From Sulfurovum sp. (GTDB lineage: Bacteria; Campylobacterota; Campylobacteria; Campylobacterales; Sulfurovaceae), in contig JALWLD010000035.1 in NCBI GenBank assembly GCA_027081115.1, positions 81,615 to 145,614 on the forward strand: DNA of 64,000 bases, given 5' to 3'. Each line of letters opens with the position of its first letter. Position 1 is the stretch's first letter. Made by a program: the position numbers and the translations under genes. The notes under the pieces are model-generated. The model did no database searches. It had not been told where the DNA came from and saw only the letters and a list, made by a program, of their open reading frames with translations. This document shows positions 20,389-29,622 of the stretch, in pieces.

Positions 20389-20598
20389 ATGAATATTGAA
20401 TTTATTGAAACAAAAATTAACGAGATCATTAAAGAATTGGAAAAAGAAGTTATGGAAGTGTTGATGGATGAGAGTCTTGGAAAAGGTGATACCAATCTAC
20501 ATATGAAGCCTCTCTCTTCAACAAAAAAGATCTTGGAGAATGCTCTTGAGAGTATCAAAATGGTAGACAAACTAAATAAAGAGGACCTTGAAAAATGA
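20389..20598 (+). CDS. Small acidic helical protein, unknown
   Basis: The 69-residue protein is highly charged and predicted helical, with an amphipathic start (IETKINEIIKELEKEVMEVLMD). No family is recognised. Its TGA overlaps the start of the next small membrane-protein gene (ATGATG), so the two are coupled. It lies 27 bp after mogA. Confidence 0.6.
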   Translation: MNIEFIETKINEIIKELEKEVMEVLMDESLGKGDTNLHMKPLSSTKKILENALESIKMVDKLNKEDLEK

Positions 20599-20810
20599 TG
20601 AAGTTTTTAATACTCTTTATTTTTACCACACTTATCATATTTGCAGGAGAAGATGTAGTCATTCCTGCATATGCAGCTATCTCAGGACTTATCGTTATTG
20701 TAATACTTTTCTTTTGGGGTGTATACAAAGCTGTGAAGACCCAAAAACTGATCTATGCACTTGCACTTCTACCGTTTACGGCTTTACTTTTCTGGATGTT
20801 CTTTATTTAG
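20595..20810 (+). CDS. Small two-helix membrane protein
   Basis: The 71-residue protein is almost entirely hydrophobic: a signal-like first helix (MMKFLILFIFTTLIIFAG), a second helix at about 27-46 and a third short one at the end. Translation could start at ATG 20595 or 20598. It overlaps the upstream gene by 4 bp and its last 27 bp overlap the end of the convergent rhodanese gene. Function is unknown. Confidence 0.6.
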   Translation: MMKFLILFIFTTLIIFAGEDVVIPAYAAISGLIVIVILFFWGVYKAVKTQKLIYALALLPFTALLFWMFFI

Positions 20811-21536
20811 AGATTTTTTTATCGATTCTTTCTCTAAAGCTTCAAAGTCGACCTCTCTTGTCGAGGTCATACCTGCACCCAGCCAATCTTGCATGCCACC
20901 TCTATACCACTTTAATTTCTCAGCAGGATACCCGATCTTAAGCAATGCAAAGATCATAGAGGGTGACTGTGAACACCATGGACCATTACAAAAGATCACC
21001 AAGGTTTTAGCATTTTCAAAAGCATATCCACCATCTTTTTCTATAACCACACCTAGATATTGTAGTGCATACTCAAAATGAAATTCATAACTCTCCTTAT
21101 CTCTAAAGTAGATAAAAGGCATATTGATCGCTCCGGGAATAGTGCGGTATTTATACCACTTTTCCAAGCGTGAATCAATCAGCAGTAAGTTTTTATCACT
21201 CTGCATCTCTTTAAGAAAACGTAATACTTCCAACTCACCGAAGGTTTCAAGATCTATATCAAGTTTTATGGAGAGCAGTTTGCCTTTGGTATGCACATAG
21301 GTTGACTTACAGCGCTCGGGCACTGCTTTATTGGCAAAGTTACCTGTCCAGAACATATCATTGGTTATGGGTACATCTTTGCACTCTTTAGGTATGTTAC
21401 GTTTGACAATATAACGCTTCTTGGCCTTATTGGAATGTTGTGTGACTACTTCCACACCAACATACTCCATACTTTTGTTCACAGCAGAAGAAAAAATAGA
21501 AAGAAGAAGAAAAATAATAAGTGATCTGAGAAACAT
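20784..21536 (-). CDS. Exported rhodanese-domain protein
   Basis: The 250-residue protein has a signal peptide (1-18) and a rhodanese fold in its C-terminal half: LLLIDSRLEKWYKYRTIPGAINMPF, then the active loop CNGPWCSQS with its catalytic cysteine, and the family end YRGGMQDW. Rhodaneses transfer sulfane sulfur. A periplasmic one suits a sulfur-metabolising cell. The N-terminal 110 residues contain two cysteines (PKECKDV, PERCKST) and are not recognised. Confidence 0.85.
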   Translation of the reverse strand: MFLRSLIIFLLLSIFSSAVNKSMEYVGVEVVTQHSNKAKKRYIVKRNIPKECKDVPITNDMFWTGNFANKAVPERCKSTYVHTKGKLLSIKLDIDLETFGELEVLRFLKEMQSDKNLLLIDSRLEKWYKYRTIPGAINMPFIYFRDKESYEFHFEYALQYLGVVIEKDGGYAFENAKTLVIFCNGPWCSQSPSMIFALLKIGYPAEKLKWYRGGMQDWLGAGMTSTREVDFEALEKESIKKSLNKEHPEK

Positions 21537-21628
21537 AAATATCCTTTTTTATTATAGTGTAGCATAAAAAATATTATATGATTGATGGAGAATAAAGAGG
21601 AGGGCAAGAGACAGCCCACCCTGGAAGT

Positions 21629-23212
21629 TTATACGTCGTGTGCAACCTTGTATGTAGGATCATCTTCCTCATAGGTACAGAAAGGTCCTGCTGTTTTCAA
21701 TGTTTTTTTACAATCTTCTGAAAGATGTCTAAGGGTTAGCTTCTTCCCTGCTTTTTTGTATTTCTCCGTCAAAGCATCAATAGCTTCGGCACCAGAAGAG
21801 TCCATGACCCTTGCCTTTTTAAAGTCTATAATGACTTCTTCTGGGTCCTCTTCCACATTGAACTGTTCATTAAATGAAGTTACAGAACCAAAAAAGAGTG
21901 GGCCATCGAGTTCATAGATCTTTTTTCCATCTTCTGTGCTGGTATGTGCAAAGATCTTTGCATGTTCCCAGGCAAAGACAAGTGCAGAGATGATGATACC
22001 CGCTATAACAGCTACTGCCAAATCTTCAAAAATAGTAATAATAGTCACCGTAACCAAAACAAAAGCATCGGACTTAGGCATATGTGTGATACGTTTAAGA
22101 GAAGAGAATTCAAACGTACCGATACTTACCATAAACATGATCCCCACCAATACCGCAATAGGAATAGCAGAAATGACATCTGAGAACATGACTACCAGAA
22201 TAATGAGGAGTATCGCTGCAGTAAAAGAAGAGAGTCTGCCTAGACCCCCTGAAGTAAAGTTAATCACTGACTGACCGATCATTGCACACCCTGCCATACC
22301 ACCAAAGAGACCGGCTGTTGTATTTCCTACACCCAGTGCCACACATTCTTTGTTCCCTGAACCACGCTCTCCACCCATCTCATCAAGGACAGAGAGGGTT
22401 AAAAGTGACTCAATGAGACCAACAAGAGCAACGATCACTGCAGTAGGAATGATGATCTTCAGTGACTCCGTAGAAAAGAGTAAAGAGAAGTCAGGCATTG
22501 CAAAATGAGGGAAAGAGACATTGGAAAGATCTGCCATCTGACCTACGGTTTTGGTATCAATACCTGCAAAATAAACCACAAGTGTAATGACCACAATGGC
22601 CACAAGTCCTGCAGGTACAGCTTTACTCAGTTTTGGTAAGAACTGCATCGTAGCCATGGTAAGGAAAATAATGATGTACATAATGTAATTCTCAGCAATA
22701 GATGCCTGAATGATCTCCATCCAGGAGTTGTACTGATCAATATTTGATGGAGCAAGAAAAGGAAGTTGAGCTAGAGCAATCACAATCGCCAGACCATTCA
22801 CAAAACCAAAGAGTGCAGGTTGTGGTACAAGACGAATAAATTTCCCCATTTTCATAAGCCCTATGGCTATCTGAATAAGTCCTGCAATAATTGAAGTCAC
22901 CAAAATGTAATGTAAAACCATCATGGAGAGTGCTTCCGTATTGAGCTCAGGATAGTGTTGTTTAACCCATAGTCCCATAGAGATAAAAACAACAGCAACT
23001 GAACCGGTTGCTCCTGAGATCATCCCGGGTTTACCACCCATCAATGAAGTAATCACACCTATGATAAATGCAGCATAAAGTCCGACAACAGGACTTACTC
23101 CCGCAATAAATGAGAAGGCAATGGCTTCAGGCACAAGTGCAACAGCCACCAATGCACCGGAGAGCACATCATTTTTAATGTTCTGTTTTGAATAGTTTTG
23201 AATGTTAAACAA
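21629..23212 (-). CDS. SulP-family inorganic anion transporter with STAS domain
   Basis: The 527-residue protein has about 12 membrane segments and the SulP pattern: 'VALVPEAIAFSFIAGVSPVVGLYAAFI' near the start and 'GERGSGNKECVALGVGNTTAGLFGGMAGCAMIGQSVINFTSGG' in the middle. A cytoplasmic STAS domain follows at about 430-515 (VIIDFKKARVMDSSGAEAID). The substrate could be sulfate, bicarbonate or another anion. Translation starts at TTG 23212, 7 nt after an AAGGAA ribosome site; no ATG fits. Confidence 0.9.
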   Translation of the reverse strand: MFNIQNYSKQNIKNDVLSGALVAVALVPEAIAFSFIAGVSPVVGLYAAFIIGVITSLMGGKPGMISGATGSVAVVFISMGLWVKQHYPELNTEALSMMVLHYILVTSIIAGLIQIAIGLMKMGKFIRLVPQPALFGFVNGLAIVIALAQLPFLAPSNIDQYNSWMEIIQASIAENYIMYIIIFLTMATMQFLPKLSKAVPAGLVAIVVITLVVYFAGIDTKTVGQMADLSNVSFPHFAMPDFSLLFSTESLKIIIPTAVIVALVGLIESLLTLSVLDEMGGERGSGNKECVALGVGNTTAGLFGGMAGCAMIGQSVINFTSGGLGRLSSFTAAILLIILVVMFSDVISAIPIAVLVGIMFMVSIGTFEFSSLKRITHMPKSDAFVLVTVTIITIFEDLAVAVIAGIIISALVFAWEHAKIFAHTSTEDGKKIYELDGPLFFGSVTSFNEQFNVEEDPEEVIIDFKKARVMDSSGAEAIDALTEKYKKAGKKLTLRHLSEDCKKTLKTAGPFCTYEEDDPTYKVAHDV

Positions 23213-23275
23213 GTAGGGTTCCTTACCTTAATATATAAAAGTTTGGAATTTTACCATAAATCTTTATGGTGTAGG

Positions 23276-24520
23276 TTAGGATTTTTTGGCATCCTTTAGA
23301 GCCTCTTCTCTTAACTTGTCTTTTTTACTTTTTTTCTTACCCTTGATTGGTGCAGGACCTTTTTGTCTCAAGGGTACTTCCCCCGTAAGTTCAAAACCCT
23401 CTATCTGTTCTCTTTGCAACTTGATATTACTTCGTTTTTCTATGAGTTTAAAGTGTGCCTGTTCCGCATATCCTATAAAAGTGATAGCCAAACCATCTTT
23501 CCCTGCACGTCCTGTTCGTCCAATACGATGAATGTAATCAGCAGGAGAACGGGGTAGGTCATAGTTGATAACACACGAGATGTCATCAATGTCCAAGCCT
23601 CTTGAGATCAAGTCTGTCGCAAACAAAATTTGTATCTTTTTTGCTTTAAAATGCGTTAGAGTGCCGTTTCTTTCTTCTTGTGTCAAATCACCATGAAAAG
23701 ATTCAGCCAAATAACCTCGTTTTCTAAATTTGGCAGCAAGGTTGTCAGTAGCTCTTTTATTAGCCATAAATACCAAAACACTCTTCCATTTCTCTTTTTT
23801 CATGAGGTATCGAAGTAAAGGTCCTCTGTTTTCAGGATTGACCTCTATAACACGCTGACGGATCTTCTCTACGGTAAGTGCTTCTTCTTCGAGTGTTACT
23901 TCTACTGGGTTGTTCGTAACCTTAACAGCAATATCAAGCATTTTTTGAGGGTAGGTTGCAGAGAAAAGAAGATTTTGTCTTTTTTGAGGTATGACTTCAA
24001 GTATCTGGTCCAACTCTTCTGCAAAACCAAAGTTTAGCATTTTGTCTGCTTCATCAAGTATAAGGTATTCGATATAAGAGAGATTCATCTGTTTTTTGGA
24101 AAGTACATCTAGAAATCTTCCCGATGTTGCTACTAAAATATCACAACCTTTTTGAATCGCATAGAGTTGGTCCCCGATACTCTCACCACCTATAAGTGAG
24201 ACAACCTTGGGTTTACGTGCCAAATCTATACCAAAGTCTGAAAAATATTGTGCCACTTGGAGGGTTAATTCACGGGTAGGGGTCAATACTAGAACTTTTA
24301 TTTTTGCTTTACCCTCAGATGTATTTTGAGACCAAAGTTCAAGTACCGGCAATACAAAACTGGCAGACTTTCCTGAACCTGTCTGTGCTCTTGCCATAAT
24401 GTCATGTTTTTGCAAGGTCAGAGGTATGACTTTTTCCTGAATAGGTGTGGGAGCAATGTATTGGCTTGTTTTTAAAGCTTGAAGTATCGGCTCTGAGAGT
24501 CCTAATTTGGAAAATGACAT
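23276..24520 (-). CDS. DEAD-box RNA helicase, RhlE-like
   Basis: The 414-residue protein has all the motifs in order: Q motif (FSKLGLSEPILQAL ... TPIQEKVIPL), AQTGSGKS, PTRELTLQ, DEAD, SAT and [10 protein letters not shown]. The C-terminal tail is short and lysine-rich. It unwinds RNA duplexes in ribosome assembly or decay. It is a paralogue of the longer helicase at 34725-36182. The tail differs, so the roles probably differ. Confidence 0.93.
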   Translation of the reverse strand: MSFSKLGLSEPILQALKTSQYIAPTPIQEKVIPLTLQKHDIMARAQTGSGKSASFVLPVLELWSQNTSEGKAKIKVLVLTPTRELTLQVAQYFSDFGIDLARKPKVVSLIGGESIGDQLYAIQKGCDILVATSGRFLDVLSKKQMNLSYIEYLILDEADKMLNFGFAEELDQILEVIPQKRQNLLFSATYPQKMLDIAVKVTNNPVEVTLEEEALTVEKIRQRVIEVNPENRGPLLRYLMKKEKWKSVLVFMANKRATDNLAAKFRKRGYLAESFHGDLTQEERNGTLTHFKAKKIQILFATDLISRGLDIDDISCVINYDLPRSPADYIHRIGRTGRAGKDGLAITFIGYAEQAHFKLIEKRSNIKLQREQIEGFELTGEVPLRQKGPAPIKGKKKSKKDKLREEALKDAKKS

Positions 24521-24551
24521 CTGAATTTGACTTCCTATTTGTAGAGAAATA

Positions 24552-25823
24552 TTAGTTTGGCGTATTATACTGGTTTTTTAATATTAGTTTACCTGCCAAA
24601 TAGCCACTTGCAAAAGACCATTGCAGATTGTAACCGCCACAGGGACCATCAAGGTTCATCACTTCTCCACAGAAGTAGAGACCTTGTATCTTTTTACTCT
24701 GCATGGTGTAGGGGTCTATCTCTTTGAGTGCAATACCGCCACGGGTGATCATCGCCATTTTAAAGCCGTCATGTCCGTTGACGGTCAGGGGTGTCCATAC
24801 AAGAAGCCTGATGAGTTTGTCCCGTGACTGCCCGGGAAGTTTAGTAAAACCCAAAGCAGGATCTGCTTTAGCCAAAGTACACAAAACAAGACTCAAAGAC
24901 TCAGGTAAAAGACTTTTCATCAGATCCAATACAGTTTGATGCGTGTCTTTTATCAACAGCTTTTTAAAATGTGAACGTATCTGTTCTTCATTCATCCCTT
25001 TGGTAAAATTGGCAAGCAATGGGACTTCCTCAAATTTACTTAACAGAGGAGTGATCTCTCTAGAAAAGTCAAGGACAACCGGACCTCGAATTCCATCTTT
25101 TGTAAAGATGAGATCCCCTTTGGCCTGCAGTTTTTTATATTTTTTCATATCAACGTGCATAACGACCTTTGCTATGGTATCAGCTCTACATTTCTCTACC
25201 CATTTTTCTTTAACTTTTAGAGGCATCATAGCAGGGTAAAGCTCTGTTACTTTATGTCCGACAGACTCTGCCAAAGAGTAACCATCTCCTTCTGCACCAA
25301 GTACAGGATAGCCTTTCCCTCCCGTTGCAATGAGAACATTTTCAGAAAAAAATGTATCTGTTTTAGTCTTGACACCTCTTACTTTTTCTTCATCATGTTC
25401 AAGACTTACCACACGCTGAGAACATAGCACTTCTATGCCAAGGTTATGCATTTCCTGCTCCATAGCAGCAATAATAGTAGATGAGTTGTGTGTAATGGGG
25501 AAAACCCTATGACCATCCGGTGCATGAGTATCAACACCTATCTCTTTAAAAAACTCAATGAGAGATGTATGGTCCAAAGCTTCCAAAGCAGGAGTCATGA
25601 ACCTGCCGTCACGTCCAAAGTGGGACATGAAAGTTTCATTGTCCAAGGTATTGGTCAAGTTACAACGACCTCCACCCGTGGCTTTGAGTTTGGCACCGAT
25701 TTTGGAGAGTTTTTCAAGAAGTAGTACGCTTTTCCCTTCACGCGCAGCAGTAATAGCAGCCATCATTCCTGCTGCACCCGAACCTATAACAAGAAGATCA
25801 TACATCTTTTCTTTACTATTCAT
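24552..25823 (-). CDS. NAD(P)/FAD-dependent oxidoreductase, BaiN/HI0933 family
   Basis: The 423-residue flavoprotein starts with the FAD dinucleotide-binding motif GSGAAGMMAA. The family box KATGGGRCNLTN follows, with IATGGKGYPVLGAEGDGY in the middle and the C-terminal LYFCGEVMNLDGPCGGYNLQWSFASGYLAG. The substrate of this family is not established. The start is uncertain: ATG 25823 lacks a ribosome site, while the methionine 6 codons later (MYDLLVIG) follows AAAGAAAAG. Confidence 0.88.
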   Translation of the reverse strand: MNSKEKMYDLLVIGSGAAGMMAAITAAREGKSVLLLEKLSKIGAKLKATGGGRCNLTNTLDNETFMSHFGRDGRFMTPALEALDHTSLIEFFKEIGVDTHAPDGHRVFPITHNSSTIIAAMEQEMHNLGIEVLCSQRVVSLEHDEEKVRGVKTKTDTFFSENVLIATGGKGYPVLGAEGDGYSLAESVGHKVTELYPAMMPLKVKEKWVEKCRADTIAKVVMHVDMKKYKKLQAKGDLIFTKDGIRGPVVLDFSREITPLLSKFEEVPLLANFTKGMNEEQIRSHFKKLLIKDTHQTVLDLMKSLLPESLSLVLCTLAKADPALGFTKLPGQSRDKLIRLLVWTPLTVNGHDGFKMAMITRGGIALKEIDPYTMQSKKIQGLYFCGEVMNLDGPCGGYNLQWSFASGYLAGKLILKNQYNTPN

Positions 25824-25864
25824 GGTAAAATACTACCCAAATATGACAAAAAAAGAGTACAGCC

Positions 25865-26794
25865 ATGCTATTTACTACACAGACCATGCAAGAGATACTG
25901 CCTATACTTCAAAAAGCACTCACAATGCAAGACAAAGTCTCTTTTTCTGTACTCAATCCAGATATACACGAGAGCTATGCCGGTAACAAAGTAGACATAG
26001 AAGGTCAATTATATCTCTACCGTGGGTTAAAAGCCTGGAGTGAGCTGGCTGAACTGTTACAGTGTAAAATGCTCCTGCCCAAAGAGGAGCAACATCCTCT
26101 TATCTCACTCACTTTCAAAAAACTCAAAGAAAGTTCTTTTCATCTGGACACAACTGGTGTAAAAGAGGAGAAGTATGGTGTCACTTCCCAGTTTTTTGAG
26201 ATACACAAGATGGAAGAACCTGCTTTTTTCTATTACTATGACCAGGCATTGGACAATGTAAATATTGCAAAAAGAAAATGTGTGCTGAACCTTGGTGTGA
26301 ATAGGGGCGATGAATTTGAAATAATACGTAACAAAATAAAGGGTTATACCTATAAAACTATGCATTTTGTAGGCATTGACCACTCAAAAACTGCCATTGA
26401 GTATGCTGAAGGGCTCTTTGAAGAAGAGAACGTACAGTTTTATGCTAAAGACATAAACGACATAGATGCATTAAACTTAGGAAAGTTTGATCTACTCATC
26501 AGCATCGGTACGCTGCAGAGTCCAAGCATCAACTTCAAACCATTTTTCATGAACCTTGTACAAAACTATTTGGAAAAAGATTCTGCCATTATCCTTGGTT
26601 TTCCAAACTCAAGATGGGGAGGAGGAGAGATGGTCTATGGTGCCAAAGCACCCAACTATGCCATGTCTGAAATGTCACTTCTTTTCAATGATGTGATATT
26701 TTGCAAGAAGTATTTACAGCAGAAGAAGTACAGAGTAACCATTACGGGGAAACACTATATTTTTCTCACTGCTAGCAAAATAGGTCTATCATGA
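25865..26794 (+). CDS. Class I methyltransferase-like protein
   Basis: The 309-residue protein has a Rossmann methyltransferase core in its second half: CVLNLGVNRGDEFEII (motif I-like), VGIDHSKTAIEYAEGLF (acidic end of strand 2) and FDLLISIGTLQSP (motif IV region). The first 130 residues are not recognised. The substrate is unknown. The gene is divergent from the BaiN-like gene with a 41-bp gap. Confidence 0.72.
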   Translation: MLFTTQTMQEILPILQKALTMQDKVSFSVLNPDIHESYAGNKVDIEGQLYLYRGLKAWSELAELLQCKMLLPKEEQHPLISLTFKKLKESSFHLDTTGVKEEKYGVTSQFFEIHKMEEPAFFYYYDQALDNVNIAKRKCVLNLGVNRGDEFEIIRNKIKGYTYKTMHFVGIDHSKTAIEYAEGLFEEENVQFYAKDINDIDALNLGKFDLLISIGTLQSPSINFKPFFMNLVQNYLEKDSAIILGFPNSRWGGGEMVYGAKAPNYAMSEMSLLFNDVIFCKKYLQQKKYRVTITGKHYIFLTASKIGLS

Positions 26795-26976
26795 TACAAA
26801 CACGTAAAACAAAAAATGAACTTGAATACCTTCAGACAGAAATATAACAATAGACTCACTATGCACATAGTTAAATGTAGTAAAAAGCACTAGAAGTGTA
26901 TGGGTTAGGCTACATTAACACTAGATTAAGCAAACTTATTTATAATCCTAGAAAATATTATACTAAGGATTATATT

Positions 26977-27537
26977 ATGAAATTAAAAACTATACTACTT
27001 TCGGCACTCTTGCTTACATCTGCTTCAATGGCAGATGATATGGCACTCAAGCAGGAAGGTGTCAAATACATCAAGATGCTTGGCGGTGCATTAAAAACCC
27101 AACTAAAAGAAAAAATGAAAGAAGACAAGAGCGGGTTGACTGCATTGGCATTCTGTACAGGTTCTGCAGACAAGATTACAAAAGAGGTCAATACCAAACT
27201 ACCTGAGTATGCAACAGTCAGACGTACTTCAATTAAAGTAAGAAATGACAAAGTAAATGCACCAGATGCTACCGATAAAAAGGTAATGGAGCAATTCGAA
27301 GCTGATATTAAAGCAAAAACTTTGGCACCCAAAACCATTGTTATGGTAAAAGAGGGCGATATTACACGAATCTATAAGCCTTTGGTAACAAAATCTGTCT
27401 GTTTAAAATGTCACGGAAGCAATCTTGATCCAAAGATCGCTGATGCCATTAAATCTGCGTATCCACATGACAAAGCTACAGGTTTTAAAGAGGGAGATCT
27501 TAGGGGTGTAATCGTAGCTGAGATCAAAAATCACTAA
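26977..27537 (+). CDS. Periplasmic DUF3365/Tll0287-like c-type haem protein
   Basis: The 186-residue protein has a signal peptide (1-19) and the DUF3365 pattern: ALAFCTGSADKI, 'VRRTSIKVRNDKVNAPDATDKKVMEQFE' and a CLKCH haem-binding motif at residues 142-146. Such proteins are periplasmic haem sensors or electron carriers. The frame extends 27 codons upstream to 26896, but ATG 26977 follows AAGGAT and begins the signal peptide, so I use it. The end overlaps the convergent membrane-protein gene by 4 bp. Confidence 0.88.
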   Translation: MKLKTILLSALLLTSASMADDMALKQEGVKYIKMLGGALKTQLKEKMKEDKSGLTALAFCTGSADKITKEVNTKLPEYATVRRTSIKVRNDKVNAPDATDKKVMEQFEADIKAKTLAPKTIVMVKEGDITRIYKPLVTKSVCLKCHGSNLDPKIADAIKSAYPHDKATGFKEGDLRGVIVAEIKNH

Positions 27538-28136
27538 ACCGTCATCAAATTTTTGAGCTGTTTGTCATGAAAACGGCTCAAAAGAAGTAAAGCAACCACT
27601 GCACCGATCAGTGCAAACATCATATCGGACTGTGTATCCCACATATAGCCCTGTGTTCCAAGAAATGCTTCTGCATCTTCACCCGTAGCCAATGCCACCC
27701 ACCATTCGACCAATTCATAAAATGCTGAAAATGCCAGAACAATACTTACAACAATGTAATTGAGCCAAAGTTTACTGCCAGATAGGATCTCTTTACGTAT
27801 AAGGATCTCTCGAGCAAGGATAGCAGGAATGAACCCTTGCGCAAAATGTCCCACTTTGTCATAATTGTTTCGACTCTGATGTAAAACATCTTTGATCCAG
27901 TCAAACAGAGGTACCTCTGCATAAGTATAGTGTCCACCAACCATCAGTATGATCATATGTATGAGTATAAGTGTATAAAGTAGGGATGTTAGAGGAAACT
28001 TTTTATAGGTTAGAACAATCAATATAAACCCTATAAGGGCAGGAACAACCTCTAAAAACCAGGTAAATTGATCTTTCGGATCAATACCTGACCAGACAAG
28101 TACTGTAAAAAAGAGACTCAGCCATAGATATTTCAT
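27534..28136 (-). CDS. DUF2238 (YjdF-like) membrane protein
   Basis: The 200-residue protein has about six membrane helices and the DUF2238 landmarks HYTYAEVPLFDWI, NNYDKVGHFAQGFIPA, FYELVEWW and QGYMWDTQSDMMFALIGA. The family's function is unknown. It starts 1 bp from the stop of the methyltransferase gene upstream, so the two are probably one operon. Confidence 0.88.
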   Translation of the reverse strand: MKYLWLSLFFTVLVWSGIDPKDQFTWFLEVVPALIGFILIVLTYKKFPLTSLLYTLILIHMIILMVGGHYTYAEVPLFDWIKDVLHQSRNNYDKVGHFAQGFIPAILAREILIRKEILSGSKLWLNYIVVSIVLAFSAFYELVEWWVALATGEDAEAFLGTQGYMWDTQSDMMFALIGAVVALLLLSRFHDKQLKNLMTV

Positions 28137-28137
28137 A

Positions 28138-28749
28138 CTATTTAACCGCTGTCATTAAAAATACAGTAAAAGTGGCCTGCGGTTTATTGATCGTAGAGGC
28201 TAAACCGAATTTAATCTCTTTAAAACCAACTTCTTTGGCAATAGACTCAAGTATTTCACGGTCAAAACCATGATGAAACACCCCTGCATTATCCGAATGG
28301 AAGCTTCCGTCTTCAGTATCGAGATCTGCAATAGCTATGAAACCATTGTCATTTAACAAAGCATAAAGTTTCAAGAAGAGGGCTTTTGTATCTTCTACAT
28401 GATGTATGGTCATAGAAGAGATAATACCATCAAAAGTTCTACCCAGATCATCTTTTGAGATATCTGCAGCAAGGATTTCTGTCTCAGAGTCAAACTCAGA
28501 AGCTTTGTTTTTAAACTCTTCGAGCATAGAAGGAGAGTTATCTACCGCAACAATCTTAGCTACATGAGGTGCAATAAAATAAGATAAAAGTCCTGTTCCT
28601 GCTCCAAGATCCATAACTTCCATACTAGGGCGGAATTTTATATTTTTTACTATTAGGTCTGCAATGCTTTTTGCATTTTGTACTCTCATAGATGACATAT
28701 CCCAAGATTTAGACTTATTTTTAAAGTGATCTACACCATTTTCATTCAT
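28138..28749 (-). CDS. Class I SAM-dependent methyltransferase
   Basis: The 203-residue protein has a typical methyltransferase core: VMDLGAGTGLLSYFIAP (motif I), VAVDNSPSMLEEF (motif II), ISSMTIHHVEDT (motif IV) and LNDNGFIAIADLDTEDGSFH. This Methyltransf_11/25 form is common in small-molecule and quinone methylation; the substrate is unknown. AAGGAAT precedes ATG 28749. It lies 55 bp downstream of tetR on the same strand and could be co-transcribed with it. Confidence 0.87.
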   Translation of the reverse strand: MNENGVDHFKNKSKSWDMSSMRVQNAKSIADLIVKNIKFRPSMEVMDLGAGTGLLSYFIAPHVAKIVAVDNSPSMLEEFKNKASEFDSETEILAADISKDDLGRTFDGIISSMTIHHVEDTKALFLKLYALLNDNGFIAIADLDTEDGSFHSDNAGVFHHGFDREILESIAKEVGFKEIKFGLASTINKPQATFTVFLMTAVK

Positions 28750-28804
28750 TTAATATTCCTTAATATAAATATATCTATGTTTTTAATATTTATTAGTATC
28801 TGCC

Positions 28805-29458
28805 TTAGAATAGGCTGCTTTGCTTTTCAACTTTTACATTGTCCCAAAAGTGTTCTACATGTTTTTCAAACAATGATACCACAGAAGAGGTTGATTTTTT
28901 ATCTAATTTAAGCAAAGAGACCTGCATCTGATAGAAAAACAGGGGCGAAAAGAACTCATTTGCCAGGAGCAGTGGGTCTGAGGACTTTATACTCTCCTCT
29001 TGCATCATACCAAAGAAGATACCAGAGAGCTTTTTAACGTTCTCCTGATAAAAATGTTCGTTATATATCTCACGTATACGCTCATTTCTGAAGATCTCCT
29101 GCATTAGAAGTTTAAAAAGCGCCTCATTTTGCCCGTCAAAGCTTAAAAGCTTGAATGTGGTGGCAATCCCCATCAATAGAGACTTTCCCTCTTTATGGAG
29201 CTCTGAGGCATCTTTATTGTCAAATAATGTAACTATAGCCGAAGTAGTAAGATCATGTATAAGTGTCTCCAGTATCTCATCTTTATTTTTAAAGTGGTTG
29301 TAGAGGGCAGACTGCTTGATGCCTATAGATCCTGCTATATCACGTACAGTAGTTGCTTTAAATCCTTTAGATGAAAAGAGTTTCAGTGCATGTTTGAGGA
29401 TTTTTTCTTTTGTTTTACTACCTTTTGAAAAGGGGGTATTTACGCTCTGCTCGTTCAT
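28805..29458 (-). CDS. TetR/AcrR-family transcriptional repressor
   Basis: The 217-residue protein has an N-terminal TetR helix-turn-helix (about 13-60: KEKILKHALKLFSSKGFKATTVRDIAGSIGIKQSALYNHFKNKDEIL) and an all-helical ligand domain. RBS AGGAG lies 7 nt upstream of ATG 29458. Its promoter holds a palindrome in the spacer, and three further palindromes lie beyond it, so autorepression is very likely. TetR proteins bind as dimers and release DNA on ligand binding. The ligand is unknown. The methyltransferase and DUF2238 genes downstream may be part of its regulon. Confidence 0.92.
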   Translation of the reverse strand: MNEQSVNTPFSKGSKTKEKILKHALKLFSSKGFKATTVRDIAGSIGIKQSALYNHFKNKDEILETLIHDLTTSAIVTLFDNKDASELHKEGKSLLMGIATTFKLLSFDGQNEALFKLLMQEIFRNERIREIYNEHFYQENVKKLSGIFFGMMQEESIKSSDPLLLANEFFSPLFFYQMQVSLLKLDKKSTSSVVSLFEKHVEHFWDNVKVEKQSSLF

Positions 29459-29476
29459 TATGGCTCCTTTTGTGAC

Positions 29477-29505
29477 ATTATAATGAACAAATGTTCATTT
29501 GTCAA
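29477..29505 (-). promoter_or_regulatory. Consensus sigma-70 promoter of the tetR gene
   Basis: On the reverse strand TTGACA (29505-29500) and TATAAT (29482-29477) are separated by exactly 17 bp, a perfect consensus promoter reading into tetR. The spacer consists almost wholly of the first operator palindrome (29482-29499), so a bound repressor would exclude RNA polymerase. Confidence 0.85.
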
Positions 29506-29622
29506 GACTGTAGAATTAATTTTAATGAACAAATGTTCTTTTTACTATTCTTATCCCAAGCAATAAAAGAACAAGTGTTCTTTTATCTATACCTGCAGAG
29601 AAATTTAAAAGAACAAATGTTC
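29485..29622. promoter_or_regulatory. Four TetR-type operators with exact 42-bp period
   Basis: The palindrome GAACA-NN-TGTTC occurs at 29485-29496, 29527-29538, 29569-29580 and 29611-29622. Starts are exactly 42 bp apart each time. Three have AA in the centre and one has AG. Site 1 extends to 8-bp arms (29482-29499) and site 3 to 11-bp arms (29563-29586). The 30-bp intervals are unrelated in sequence, so this is not a duplicated unit. Forty-two bp is four helical turns, placing all sites on one face of the DNA. Confidence 0.85.

Noticed and set aside
21597..21628. GGGC/GCCC inverted repeat beyond the SulP gene as a terminator
   Set aside because: The stem is only 4 bp with an 8-nt loop and only scattered T after it. 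Too weak to list.
29485..29622. Possible CRISPR array because of the regular spacing
   Set aside because: The repeated unit is only 12 bp and palindromic, there are four copies and no cas genes, and the first copy lies in a promoter. It is an operator array.
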